Shown here piece by piece: positions 1 through 12,841 of a DNA stretch of 64,000 nucleotides. The DNA is from Casuarius casuarius (lineage: Eukaryota; Chordata; Aves; Casuariiformes; Casuariidae): NCBI GenBank assembly GCA_003342895.1, contig PTFA01000419.1, positions 1-64,000 of the forward strand. The letters run 5' to 3'. The number at the start of each line of letters is the position of its first letter. Position 1 is the first letter of the stretch. The position numbers were made by a program, and so were the translations under genes. The notes beneath the pieces are model-generated. The model did no database searches, was not told the origin of the DNA, and saw only the letters and a program-made list of their open reading frames with translations.

Positions 1-2708
1 GCCGGGAACAGATGGCTTGTTCGGGGTTATGGTTTGCTTGCACCTTATGTACCAAGAAATGTTTAAGGCAAAAGTTGACTCATCTGTTCGCCACAGTAAT
101 GTCAGTTTTCTTGATTACTCACTGTCGTGTCCCCTGTTTGCTGATTATATCAAGGGTGTTATAATAGTGTATTTTATGCCTTATATCTTAACATTGCAAG
201 GAGTTTAGTAAGTAACTATATTTTTCTACTAAATGGCATATTAATATTTACTCTGCTACTACTTACTGGTACTGTCTTCTATTAAAATGCATCAATTAAC
301 TAAAAATCATTTTCTTATTGTTTTCACCCTTTAGTTAATGACTTCTCATATGCTTTTAAACTCTTTGACTCTAACAATTAGCTATGGGAAGGCTAGGGAC
401 TAAAGTCTCAGAAGGTCTGAGGTGGCGTAGAGGTGAATTCTAAAGACTACTTTTTGCTGTTGATCGAGAAATATATTATAAACCTCAAGTTGCATATCAG
501 GTTTCCTTATGCACTTTTTAGAGACTTGCACAAAAGAAGATACTGAGCTTTGTAAATCTGAGAGTGATCTTAGGTGACTTATGGGTACCTAACTGTAGTT
601 TATCTAAAAGTTAAAGAATTTGTCATCTAGTTTTTTTCTGTATAGTCCTTGGAAACAGATGTTTCTAGAAAGGTAATATATTCTAAAATAAGAATCACTC
701 TTTGGAAGTCCCATCACTGATGCAACTTATGTAGGCTAGGCAAGTGATTCAGGTAGCTAAATGTAGGTAAAGAGTGTAATTTGAGAGCTTAGTTCCATGT
801 GGTATCCCGCCTGGGATTCCAGCTGGTGCTTCAGAAGGACATGAATCTCCCAGAAGTCCATGTCATATCTGATTGCCCTTTACAGACATTTAAGGTACTT
901 TAGTGCATCTAAAATTGGACTAAATTGCTATATTTGGGCACCTGAATTTCTCCTAAAATGCTTACTTTTAGATAACTAAGGTTCGGTCAAGTTGATTCTG
1001 TCCTTTTTCTAGACTCAGTCTTTCAGTCAGAACGTCAAGCTGTTCAGCTCTTCTTGAAGACAGACACTTATATTCATAAAGATAAAAGTTGAAATTAAAC
1101 AGATTTGCACATCCATTAAGATTATGAAATAGTCACACAATAGAATGATGGGATTTGAAAGAATCCCTTGCTTATATCTGATGTTATGCTCCTTGGTTAC
1201 AATGCCTGTAATGTTCTTATTCTTAAATATGTCAAAGTCCACAAAAAGAGATGAAAAAACAAAACACTTTATGTTAAAAATATTATTGTTAAAAACCTTG
1301 ACCACTAGAGTTCTTACAGCCTTCCTTTTCCCTTTTTTGCAGAACTTAATTATTCTTATTTTTAGAAATGTTTCTGTTGTATAGTCTAAATCCCCCTTGT
1401 TGCTGTTTAATCCTATTGATAGCTCTTTGGAAGCAATCTTATTCTTTTCCTCAAAATTGCTTTAAACAGCTCCCTAGCTTTCTACCATATGGATTCAAAG
1501 CAACATGTGACAGTGTACATTCTTAATATGAAAGATAACACCCTTCTGTTTTTTTCTCTTAAAGTATACCTGTCTTCCACTATAACAAGATAAATTGCTT
1601 TATAACCAACCTATATTATTTATAATACTACTACACCCTACAAAGACAATATAATCATGATTATATTGCACATGAAGACTTTCAGTTCCTTCTTCTTATT
1701 TCTGTGTATTAATACACAGACATCTAGGATGCTCAGTAGATTGCTTCACTACCATTTTTCACGTTCTTCCTATAATCTTCTTATGATCAACCCTTTTCCC
1801 ACTTTTTCTTAGACTTCACCAGCATTGCTAGCCTCTTGACCATAATGAAAGGGTCTCTCTTTACTATATTATGAAACTGACAAGCCAAATTTCTTTTCCT
1901 TTTTCATTAAATACATTCCATCCTTGCTTGTTGTCTTGTGGAATATTGCAGTGATACAGATCAGTCCCCTAATTCCTACCTAGCTACCATTAGGTGAGAG
2001 GAATTCTGTACAAGGTACCACTGTAACTTGAATGTGAGGTTCTAATAGAATTTAAATGCAGCTAGAGTTGAGCAGACACTGAGGTTGGTTAGGTTTTTCG
2101 GATTCTGAAATTTCTTACTGGAGGTGGGAGTTAGACAGGTCTGGATAATCCTTCTGTGATTTTGGAAGCATGTAGTCCTTAACTAAACAGTATTGCTACT
2201 AGCAGTATATCAAAATATCTTGATATCTGCAGAGCTAATAGAAGCAGAAACAATATTGTGAGCTTCAGCAGCACTCACAAAAGAAGAATTTTAGTGAGTT
2301 AGAGGAATTCGTTCACTGTTAAGACTAAACTGTCACTAGCTAAAAACGTCTGTTCCATAAGACATCATGCTGAATTACCAGCAAGGTTTTTTCCACCACT
2401 TTTCTGTCACATACGAAGGACTATAGCCTTCCCATTTTAGGATTTTGAGAGATAGACACCTCCTGTTGAGAGGCTGCTCTGGTTCTCTAGAATTACTTGT
2501 AACTCTTTTTTTTTTATTATTGTTGTTGTTTAACAGGAAACTTAGAATTACTTTAAGCAGCTCTGTTACATATTTAAATCATATGGAGCTAGGCTTAATT
2601 TGTAACACAATAAACTATATTGTTGACGCGATGGATAACAAAGGTCAAAGGACTTAGATTTATGTAAATGTAATCAATAGAATTTTGCTTGACATAGTTC
2701 CTCGAAAT
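1..2708. other. Non-coding AT-rich stretch
   Basis: No gene is recognisable. All open frames are short (under 100 codons) and look like chance. The part from about 540 to 1000 has loose recurrences of words such as AGGTACCTAA, GCATCTAAA and GGCACCTGAA, which could be a decayed repeat. A perfect 22-bp palindrome lies inside (listed separately). Confidence 0.7.
1647..1668. repeat. Perfect 22-bp palindrome
   Basis: Two 11-bp arms (CAATATAATCA and TGATTATATTG) meet with no spacer. The flanking bases do not extend the symmetry. It could extrude as a cruciform or be chance in AT-rich DNA. No neighbouring gene suggests a regulatory role. Confidence 0.85.
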
Positions 2709-2744
2709 AGATTCAGAGAATAGTTTAAGTTGGAAAGAATGCCT

Positions 2745-2900
2745 GGAGGTCTTCCAGGACTAGCTGCTGAGGCTTTTTTCAGCTGTCTAAAGAAGACTTC
2801 ACTTACTATCTTCCCTTGATCATGTGGCCTGTTTCAGACTCCCACTGTGACATGACCTGTATCGGTCCACCCTCTGATTGTTACCTATAAACTCAGCTGG
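2745..2900 (-). pseudogene. CR1 ORF2 N-terminal endonuclease remnant
   Basis: The minus strand reads GV*NRPHDQGK followed by VSEVFFRQLKKAS, which matches the AP-endonuclease part of CR1 ORF2 (GVYYRPPDQG.. then ..FLLQLQEAS). The conserved tyrosine codon has become a stop. The match ends just before the GDFNH motif. At that point the sequence jumps to the last 40 bases of a CR1 3' end. The missing continuation is what fragment B begins with. Confidence 0.7.
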
Positions 2901-3289
2901 CTTGTCATCCATGGCGAAGTAAAGCTCCACGCATTTGAGCTGCTCCATTGCTTTAGAGTGCAGTCCCTTCTTCTCACATACCTTCAGGTCAGTCCTTCCT
3001 TCCTAAAGAACCTGTATCCATCCATGAAAGTACTCCAGTCACGTCAGCTATATCAGGTCTGTGTGATGTCATTGACATAACAGCTTTGAGAGTGCCCGTG
3101 GATTTCTAATTCCTCCGCTGTTTTCTGTAGTATTTATATTCGTGTACAGTACTCAGATCTGGCACCCAGTTGCACTGTTTTCTCAGCAGAAATAAGCACA
3201 TCTCCCCAGTCATGATGTTCCTGGATGCTACCTCAGTGCTTTCAGTGTTTCCATCTTTTCTCACACCATGGTTTCCACCCCCCTAAAAT

Positions 3290-3790
3290 GTAGTTTCAAG
3301 TCCTTTTTACTAGATTAGTAAGCATTCTGGCAAAGGTGCTCTTGCCCCATCTTGTCAGATGGATCCCATCTGTTTCCAGTGTTTCTTGATCCCCAAAGAG
3401 AGTCCTGTGGGTATAAGAGCAAAACCCTTGACTGTTATACAGGCAGCCAGGTCTTGATCTGCATGGTGTATCTGTTTCTTTTCACCTTCAACAGCAGGAT
3501 TGAAGAGAGTATCACTTGGGCACTCATGCCCTTCAGTCTTGCACCAAGAGCCCTGTAGTCATTTCCAATACGCTTAAGGTCCTCCCTGGCAGTTGCATTT
3601 GGACCACATGGCTGAGCAAGAAGGTTAAGAGCTCAATAAGTCTAGGCAGACTTTTCTAAACATAGCAGCCTGGACTTGAGCTCCTGGCAAGCAACAAATC
3701 TTTAGAGAGAGCAGGGTTGGTCAGCAGATGGTCCCTCCATTTCCCACAGAAGGGAGTCTCCAACCACTGTCACCCACAGAATCCTCTTTG
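3290..3790 (-). pseudogene. CR1 ORF1 remnant, SGNH/GDSL esterase-like domain
   Basis: CR1 ORF1 of birds and reptiles encodes a nucleic-acid-binding protein with a C-terminal SGNH-hydrolase (esterase-like) domain. On the minus strand the block I motif reads VVGDSLL at about 3748-3770, with the GDSL serine box intact. The block V motif reads DGIHLTRWGK at 3341-3370, with the Asp and His of the catalytic pair present. It is followed by KSTFARMLTNLVKRT, like the usual end of this domain. The two motifs are about 400 bases apart, the spacing expected for the domain, but they lie in different frames with several stops between them. It is a pseudogene. The motif match is seen directly; the family assignment relies on my knowledge of avian CR1 ORF1. 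Confidence 0.75.
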
Positions 3791-4450
3791 CTGATGTACA
3801 ATTCAGGCTCAGATGGCTCTGATGCCTGCCTTGATAGATGTTATTTCTCTTCACCTGTTACCAGAATGATGCGCTCGGTCTGTAGGTGCTGTCTATAGGT
3901 GGAGAAGGAGCTTCCTTTTGAGGCCAGAAGTCACAGGTTTCCAGCCTTTTCCATCTTGGGAGTCTGCATCCATTGCTCTTTCAAACATGGCCCTCCTTCC
4001 ATGCAATGTAGGATTGAGGTTCTTCTTTCTGCAAATGTCCTGTTGATCTCCTGTCCCTCCTCTCTGATGTTTTCCTGTCAGCTTATCTACTCTGGCAGCT
4101 CAGTGCCAACATTTCCTATGGATGAGGCTTCCATCTCCCTCAATCCCAACCCCGGTTAAAGATACACCAAGCATCCCTGTAGCCTGATGCTTCCATGACT
4201 ACCTTTTCCCTCTAGAGCTCCATTTGGGTAAGGCCAGGGACAATTACTCCAGTTGGTGCCAGAGAACACATCCTGTGGTACGTGACTAATGTTACTGCAC
4301 AGACAAGCAGTCCAGCGTGTCTCAAGCAGGTTTTCTAGGCAGTCCTCAATATAAATTGTTAAAATCCCTGTTAGCCAGTTCTGCTCACAAATCTCCTGAG
4401 GGCTTTGACCAACACTTACTTAGATGCTCCCCAGCAGCTGTTGAATAGGA

Positions 4451-5151
4451 TTCCTAATGGTCACTAATCAGTAATAACTTAAAGTTAGAAAGTGTAGGCA
4501 CTCTCTAATCAAGAAACAGCTAGGAGAAACACAAGTCCAGCTCTGTTTGGAAACAGTAAACAACTATCACATTAACTGCCAACTCCCTGTTTGGTGGGCC
4601 TGTTCATCATGCTCCTGGAGGAGATACCTATACAAATACCTGCACACATAAGCATTTTTCTTTTGTGCTGTGCCTGGTTTTGGAAAAAAAAGTATTTATG
4701 CTGTCATTTACGGACAGTTTTAATACATGACTGAACACTCGCTATTATTCTAGGGAAAAAAGTCAAGGCAGTTAGAAAAGACAACATGTTTGTGTAAAAT
4801 CAATATAGTGGATCAGAGTAAGTAGAGAAAATTAGTACAAATATGCATTAAAATTCAAAAGCAAATGCAGAGTTGGCATTAGCCATGACTTTCATGTTTA
4901 TGTTCTGTAAAAATGTTCATGCTTGAGTTGCATATGCATAAAAACTTGTAAAAAGCAATTTGTTTGCTTCAGTGCTTGAACATTTACTGAGAAAACACAA
5001 AAATAGGTTCTTTTGTAGATACAACCATTGACATTGTGTAAGTTAGTCACTTACATAGGCAAGACAATAGATGATGACTTAAATGGTTAAGTAATGCCAA
5101 ATTTATATATTTTTTCTCAATCTGTGGAGAAATTGATAAATACATGCTTAC
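4451..5151. other. Spacer between two CR1 fragments
   Basis: No gene is seen. The first 200 bases may be the 5' end of CR1 fragment A, but I could not match them to a CR1 5' UTR. The rest is AT-rich unique sequence with short A runs. Confidence 0.5.
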
Positions 5152-7125
5152 CACAGAATTTTTGAGGTTGGAAGGGACCTCTGGAGATCATCTAGTACAA
5201 TCCCACTGCTTAAAACAGGGTCAAATAGAACAGGTTGCTTATGGCTGTGTGAAAATATCTTCTATGATGGAGATTCTGCAGTCTCTCTGGGCAACCTGCT
5301 CCAGGGTTTGCCCACCCTCATAAAAAAAGAAAAAGTTTTTTTCTCATGTTGAAATGCAATTTTTTGAATTTCACTTTGCCTGTTGTCCTGTTACTGGATG
5401 GCACTGAGAAGAGTCTGACTCTGTCATCTTTACACCCTCCTATCAGGTATTTATACACATTTATAAGATCTCCCCAGAGCCTTCTCTTCTCTAGACTCCT
5501 CCTGTGACAGATGCTCCAGTCCCTTAATCACCTTCATAGTCTTTTTCTCGCTCTGATCCCGTATGCTTATGTATCTCTTGCACTGGGGAGCCAGGAACTA
5601 GACACAGCACTCCAGATGTCATGTAACCAGTGATGAGTAGAGGGGTGCAGTGTTGGCTGCACTGTTGATGCCTGGTGTGATCCCAGTCACACCACTAGCG
5701 ACTGGTCTCCAGCTGGACATTGTGTCACTGATCACAACCCTTTGAGCCTGGCAGTTCAGCCAACTGTTGGTTTACCTCACTGTCCACTTATTTTAGTCAG
5801 TATTTCATCAATTTCTTAATGAGAATGTTATGGGAGACAGTGTCAAGAGCCTTGCTAAAGTCCAGATAAAGTATATCCACTGCTCTCTCCTCACCCATCA
5901 GTCTAGTTGTTTCATTGTAAAAGGCTATTAAGTTGGTCAACCATGATTTCCCCTTCATAAATCCATTCTGACTTCTTCCAGTCAGCTTTTTATTCTTAAT
6001 ATGTTTGGAAATATTTCCAGGATATTTGCTCCATCACCTTCCCAGGGATTGAGGTGAGATTGGATCCTCTTCCCTGGATCCTCTTTCTTGTCTTTTTAAA
6101 AGTAGGAGTGGCATCTGCTTTCTTCCAGTCCACAGGCACCTCTCCTGATCACCATGACATTTCAAAGAAAATTGAGTGACCTCACAATGACATCAGCCAG
6201 CTCCCTCAGCACCTGTGGGTGTATCCCATCAGGCCTATGGACTTTTGTGTCCAGTTTCTTTAAATGTTCCCCAGCCTGATCCTCCTCCACCAAGGGTGAG
6301 TCTTTCTTACTCCAGACTTTCCCACTGGTCTCTAGGGCATTGGATTCCCAAAGGCAAAGAAGGCATGCAGTACCTCTGCCTTTTGTGTGTCCTTTGTCAC
6401 CAGGGCTCTTGCCTCATTCAACCAGGGACCACTTTTTCCCTCATCTTCCTTTTGCTGTTGATATACCTATAGAAGCCTTTCTTGTTGCCCTTCACATCCT
6501 TCCCAGATTCAACTCTAGGTGGGCATTAGCTCTCCTAATGCCATCCCTGCACACTCAGATACTGTCTGTCGCTGTTCCTTCTGGGTGACTTGACCCTTCT
6601 TCCACTCTTTGTATGCATGCTTTTTATGTTTGATCTTTGCCAGTAGCTTCTTGTTCATCCACGCAGGCCTTCTGCCAACTTTGCTTGACTTCCTGCAAAG
6701 GCAGACAGATGATTCTTGAGCTTGGAGGAAGTGGTCCTTGAAAGTCAACCAGTTGTCCAGGACCCCTCTTCTCTCCTGGACCATCTCTTCTGGGATTCTT
6801 CCAAGTATGTCCCTGAACAGGCTAAAGTCTTATTCTCCTGTAGTAGAGGGTTGTGATCTTGCTATTTGCCTTACTCCCTCCTCTCCAGATCCTGAACTCC
6901 ACCAAATCATTGTCACTGCAGCAAGGCTGCCCCCAACCTTTGCATCCCCAACCAGTTCTTCTTTGTTTGTATGTATGAGGTCCAGGAGAGTGCTTCTCTG
7001 GCTCCTCAGTCACATGGGTCAGAAAGTCATCATCAATGTACTCCAGAAACCACCTGGTTTGCTTGCGCCCTGTTGTGTTGCCCTTCATTGTCATATTGTG
7101 TGGTTAAAGTACCCCACATAATAAG
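5152..7125 (-). mobile_element. CR1 LINE fragment B, 5'-truncated with complete 3' end
   Basis: A long CR1 copy on the minus strand. At low coordinates the reversed CR1 3' end is clear: GAGGTTGGAAGGGACCTCTG, then CATCTAGTACAATCCCACTG, then CTGGGCAACCTGCTCCAG. Going up come the RNase-H-less ORF2 C-terminus, the reverse transcriptase and the C-terminal part of the endonuclease, ending at the GDFNH motif near 7099-7115. Typical CR1 phrases on the way include GTCAAGAGCCTTGCTAAAGT and TATCCCATCAGGCCTATGGA. Stops and frameshifts throughout show an inactive copy. The 5' truncation is normal for target-primed reverse transcription. Confidence 0.93.
5400..7115 (-). pseudogene. CR1 ORF2 remnant (endonuclease C-terminus and reverse transcriptase)
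   Basis: Read on the minus strand, 7115-6822 gives GYFNH (for GDFNH), then KQTRWFLEYIDDDFL, VTEEPEKHSPG and CSDNDLVEFRIWRGGSKA. The last is the SDHxxVEF end of the endonuclease, with H changed to N. 6784-6515 gives RPAWMNKKLLAKIKHKKHAY and WKKGQVTQKEQR, the linker before the reverse transcriptase. Below 6240 come HRPDGIHPQVLRELADVI-like words and SLTSIPGK-like words of the reverse transcriptase, in shifting frames. No intact protein can be made. Confidence 0.88.
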
Positions 7126-9039
7126 TATACTTCAGAGAATTGTGATCTATTTAGCTTATTCATTAATTGAAATAGTTAAAATTTAACCTATTTCTTCAAA
7201 TTATTTGCTTTGTTGTATATTATATGATTTGTAAGACAGGGATGTCACTTTTTTTTTAAATAGAATTTTGCTATTTAGAAATAGCAACTATGGCCACAGT
7301 AGTAGTTATTAGCTTATGATGATATTTCCTTGCTGATATTTAGAAGAAATATGTAGAGAATTTTACACTTAAGATTGTCTGATACCTTCCATTCCAAAAT
7401 ATTCTTCTTTTTTTTTCTATTAATTATTGAGTTATATGAAAAAAAAAAGAATATTTATGGATGTCTTTGGAATAACATCAGAAATTTCCTAGTGACTTTT
7501 TGAATTTAGACATAACTCCAAAAGGGTCAAATCATAGATATGTTGTACATTTCAGTCCTGTTGAAGGGACATACAGTTTTGTTTTTAACTTTGTTTCTGT
7601 TTTTAGTTTATAATAACAGGGATTTCACCCAGTAACACGGCTAGTCTTGGTGCATGACTGCATAAAGTTTTCACTGACTATCTTTCATTCTAGTCTATCT
7701 GCCAGTCAGACTCTATTATTGTAGCTCTTGTGTTTGCAGTGGTAGATATACCTGTTATTTCTTCATACATCTTCTATAGTTAAACTATATGAAAAACATA
7801 ATTTTGAAATGACAGTAGAATGTGAGAAAGGATTTGACCTTGTTAAAGATTGCTGATAAACCTCCTTATATCAGCATTAACACATTGATTTCTATCTTCA
7901 ATTCTGAGGAGATAATTTGTTACTTTAGCAGTTCAAACTCAATTCATTATAGGAATAGATGACATCATTGTCTTTGTAATCAATTGGCATCTTAATTAGC
8001 TGCCTTAGGAAGAGTTAACACATTTGTGATACAAAAATATAAAATTACAACTACTCTTCACTCTTAAAAAGTCTGAAGATGAAGGCTTAGTGAGGCACCA
8101 AAAGGTATCTGACCTCATCAGTCTTTCATCCCATTGTCTGTTTAACATAATACCTAGTCTCATTTAGTGAGTTAGTATGGTCCTCAGAGGTACTGAACTG
8201 TGACAGTTATTGCTCATATTGCTTATAACAGTTCAGCTATTTCTGCCTGTTTATGGAGGTTATTGCCATTACCCACTAAAAGATTTGCTCATAATTTTGC
8301 CTAAACTTAATTTTGAGATTACTTTTTTTTTCTTTTTTTTTTTCATCAGGCTGAGAACTCCAAAAGTTTTGGAAAGAAGTGGTTCTCTTCTGACAATGAC
8401 TTTCTCAAATGTCTAAGTAACTGGTTAGGAGAGAGATGGCAGAAGAAGGGTGCAGAGTTGTTATCTATGGAAATTATCAAGAAATTCAAACTGATACTCT
8501 CTGATATATTGTTCATTGATAATTTTGACAGAATACTTCCAAGAGTGCAGTTCAGCTCCTGACTGCAGATACATATGCTGTATATGCTTGCATGTAGTCA
8601 CAGAAATGACTATGTCTATATGCAAGGAATATGTCTAAACATTTTTGCATTGTAATTAGTGGACAAACAGACCTTAACTCATGCACAAATCTCTGTTGTC
8701 ATTAGGGTTATTCTAGAATATTTTGTGTTGTCTCCAGCTGTGACTCAAGAAATCTGGATTTTCTATTCATCTTGTGTATCTTCTAACCCTGTATACAGGT
8801 CTCAGATGCATTTAAATGGACAACTTAATCAAGCATTCCATTCAGCAGTTACAGAGACAATCTGTAAGGATAATCAAAGGAATAAAGAATATGCTATGTA
8901 AGCATAAATTAAAGAGGTTGACTAGCCTGGTGCTTATGCACACACATTAAGCAAGACAATCTCTTCAAATATATAATGTATTTATTTTAGTGTATATGTT
9001 AAGGTACTAGGTATTACTATAGAGATACTTCACTATGTG

Positions 9040-9140
9040 AGATATATGTGTGTATGCTTATGTGTGTGTGTATATGTATGTATGTAAGTGTGTATTATAT
9101 ATATATATATGTATGTATGTGTATATATAGATATGTATAA
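9040..9140. repeat. TG/TA/TATG microsatellite
   Basis: An interrupted dinucleotide and tetranucleotide tract: TGTGTATG units, then (TATG)n, then (TA)n of about nine units, then (TATG)n and TATATA. It is probably length-polymorphic. Confidence 0.9.
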
Positions 9141-12100
9141 AAACAGAAAGGCAGTATTATTCTATAAAGTAACAAGCAAGTAAGCTCAAGGGATAATGAA
9201 AACCAAATTTTATGTATGTTCTAAATTCTGGCATTTTCTAATACTTTAGTGTTTCAAAGAATGACCTAAATGTGGTTCTTTTTCTAACAAAAGCTTGCCT
9301 TGTCTTTGTGTTGCATATGCACACAAAAGGTTCTCAGGATCTTGGATGACTAGGATCCTAGGATAAAACCTGAAGAAATAACTATTGCTTTAGGAGTCTC
9401 AAGAGAAGAGAGCACAAAATAACAGGATACATGAAACCTGAATGCACCTTTTTGTGCTGGGTGTGCAATGATTGTTGTTTTGTTCCTTCATGTTAAAAAA
9501 ATGTCATTTTAACTGCCATTCTAGATCAAAATATAGTATTAGAAATTGAAAAAAAAAAATACAGATTATTCAGATTCAGCAAAGTACTTGGCCATCAGTT
9601 AATTTATTATCCTATATGTTTTTTGGAATCTGAACCTTAAATGCTGAAACTCAAGTGGTTTAACAGTAGCATATCACAATGTGTTTATTTTTTGTACATC
9701 AACATACATTTTGGAGAAAAGCATTTGACATAGAAAGATGATTAAACTTCGGAAATTAATCCTATCTAGCAATAAGGTGAAAGCAAAATCAGAGAAACAA
9801 AAAAAATAATGTATGAAAAGGTAAGCGAAAAAGTGATAGAATATATCTTCTAATCATTTTTATGAAAAGTTTCAACATTTTGGCAAGAATTTTGAGTAGG
9901 ATTTGCAACTAAGCATAATTCACTTAGAGTTTTATTATTAAAAAAAAAAAAACAAACCAACTCTCTAACCAATATTCCAACTGCAAGTTATTGATTCCTT
10001 GTCTCTGACTGCTTTTATTTGTCATCTTACAATTGTATAGGTAGCAGTGTTTTAAGTTATCCCTTCGAGATTTCTATGTTTTCAGTAATAGTGTTCAGTA
10101 TACATAACTATGAACACAGGCAATTGGCATACTTTTACTACTTTCATCTTTAAATATTCACAACAAGAGATATAATGTGTGCAAACAGAAGAAAGAGAAC
10201 AGGAGGGAACATACTATATTTATGAGACTGTCTTGCCTGACTTCTTTCTCTTTTTAATGTACTGGCAGGAGCTGTGGTTACAGCATTATGCCTTGTTGTA
10301 TTCTTTTAGCCGTGAGTTTCTAATTGTGCTTTCTCTTCTTTAAAGATGTCATCAGTTGTGATTTACTCAATATAATATTTATTCTTCAGATGTCATTACA
10401 TTTTTCTAGGCGAGGAAAAGTGTCATCTTTGAAACAGACACTAATCTACAAAAAAAAACAAAAAACAAAAAACCACAACCCTTAATTTCCTACACATTTT
10501 TTTGCCAATAATACATACACATACTTAATTACCAAAATATAAATCCTGCTGCCATTTAAATTGGTGTTAAGGCTGGAGTAATTCCATTAATATTTGTGGA
10601 TTATACCTTTTGTCAGCTAATCAAAGTTAAAGTTGCTCAGCCCATCGCAGGACCAAGCTCTTTCCTCTTTCATAGGTGTGAAACAGCAATGATCAATGAA
10701 GTTGATTGTTCTGTTCAAATACATCTCTGTAATCTGCATAGCCTTTACTAGCTTAGATGGTGATTTTTATTACAGCACTTCTCTTGAGCAACACTATACA
10801 TTTAGCAGTAGAGTTTTGCCCTATCTACAGCCATTCTATTCCAAACAGAATTTAAATTCCGAATTCTGTTCTTCAAGAACCATGGTTTTAGATGAGCCTA
10901 ACTGAAAGACGGTGTTCACATGCCTAAATTGGAATTCTACCAAGATAATTACTAAAATATGGTTAGCTGGTTTCCTTAATGGAAATGGTTCCCATTAACA
11001 GCCCTTCCAGGTAGAAGATACCAATGGAATGAATAACATGACAGTTTCATGAATTACTGTAGGTCTTTTTTCTCCTTTGACAAATAAATCTGCATAAAAT
11101 ATCTAATAGACCTCAAAATCAAAAACATTATTGCATTATTGTGCATTACTGACATTAATAACAGAAAACTTCTTGTTTTTTTTTTCATTGCTGTTGTGAG
11201 TCATAAGCAATGAGAGGAAAACAGGTAAACTACTAGTGGAAGAGGTTCCTTTATAAATGTGAAATGATTGTCCTTTGGAACTGTGCATTAAAAAACAGTT
11301 ATTCAGTCAATGAATAATTAAAGCATTCCCTTCAAAGTGAAATAGCTAGACTTCCCGTATTGTTTCCACACTTCCTGACATTGCTTTCAGTTCTAACCTT
11401 TAGAAAATGACATCAGTGATTCCCAAGAATGTCCACTTCAAATTAAGTATATATTTTATTGCAAGAAATAGTACTTTAGAGAATTATTGGAATAAGCTAG
11501 TCATGCTTAAAAAGATGCTGCTGAACAGTCACTGTTAGCAAAAGTACCATTTGTGCTGAAATAGTACGAAACATTCATACAGCAGTGAAAGATCCTGCAG
11601 CTTTCTTAAATAAGTGGGAAATATTAAGTGCATTCTTAGTTCATGCTGTAGAACTGCAGGATTCTCATATGCAGAGAATGGCACTTATCTCATTAAGCAT
11701 CTGCTGAAAGATATGTACTGAATTCTGTGATGATTTAGGCCTGCCTTAGGAGGAACATCATTTTGAAACCTTTTGTAAGTGCCTGTATAAGAATGTACTG
11801 GTACTAAACCTCTTCCTGGAGTGCTTCCTCAATACCATCAAGTGAATGTAAATTATTAACAAAAACTAGTCAACGGACTAGAAGAATTAGGAATTAACAC
11901 TTGTGTTATTAATTAAAAACTGGCAATTGGAGGTTTTTGAGAGGGTTTTTTTTTCTCTTCTAAAATATATTGTATGCATTCTTTCCTGTTCATTTTTAAT
12001 ACTTGTGATTAATTTCTCAAAAAAAAGGAAATATCCAAAAATATATAAATACAAATATTGTTTTAAGCATGGGGAAGGTAAGTAGAGGAAAGGCCAAATG

Positions 12101-12841
12101 CATGGAAACTCTTAAGGATCCTGACTTTTGCAAAAGTAGATGCAAATATTTAACTTTACAGACTGAGCTCTGGGTGCAAGAAGTTTAGGAAAAAGTATGA
12201 CTCTAAAGGATACAGTTTAGATAGCACTTTTTAAATTAACCTGGCAAGTAATTGCTAGGTATGCTGGTTGTCATTTCCCTAATACATTTTTAAAATATTT
12301 TGTTTTAATTTTATAATAACTTCTTATTGACTTAATGCACTTCTGTTTCAATTAGAATTGCTCTTTATAAGAATATGTTTCTATTTATTTTATTATATGA
12401 TTAACTGCAGGAAGTAATGCAATACACTGTCTTTCAAAGTAATGGTTCTCTTGGTGCCCAGTGGATAGCATATGATTCCTGGAGGAGGAACTCAAAAGAT
12501 GTGAAAATGCTTTCATAATCTCTCAGTGGGCAGCTGGGTACTTAAATATCCTGTAATTGCAAAAGAATACCACCTAGTTAGCTCCAACACTGAAGAGAGA
12601 GACATTTATTTTTGTCGTTCTGGATCCAAATGGTTGTACTACTGTTAAATGAAGGAAGATTGTTTATCAGTTTGAATGTAGCTGAATTTATGTCATCTCT
12701 TTATATGGATGGTGTGCCATATTATGGAATATTATGCTGGCTATATGTCTATACCTTAGTTTCTCACAAGGAGCTACAGTGTGATTAGTTATCTGGAAAA
12801 GATTCTCCAGACTGAACTTAATCTAGTTAGTTTATTGAAAT

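Larger units (their letters stand above)
2709..4450 (-). mobile_element. CR1 LINE fragment A: ORF1 plus start of ORF2, large internal deletion
   Basis: This is a decayed CR1 non-LTR retrotransposon on the minus strand. The lowest-coordinate 40 bases (about 2709-2750) match the CR1 3' end in reverse (AGTTTAAGTTGGAAAG and a CTGGAGGTC block). They are followed directly by the N-terminal endonuclease part of ORF2 and then by ORF1. Most of ORF2 and the 3' UTR are therefore missing from this copy. The 5' boundary is uncertain: recognisable coding ends near 4150, and 4150-4640 may be ORF1 start or 5' UTR. Many stops and frame changes show that it is dead. Confidence 0.8.

Noticed and set aside
6738..7121. 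127-codon plus-strand open frame
   Set aside because: Antisense shadow of the CR1 endonuclease and linker coded on the minus strand.
9040..9140. TATA-rich tract as a promoter
   Set aside because: It is a plain TG/TA microsatellite without a downstream gene.
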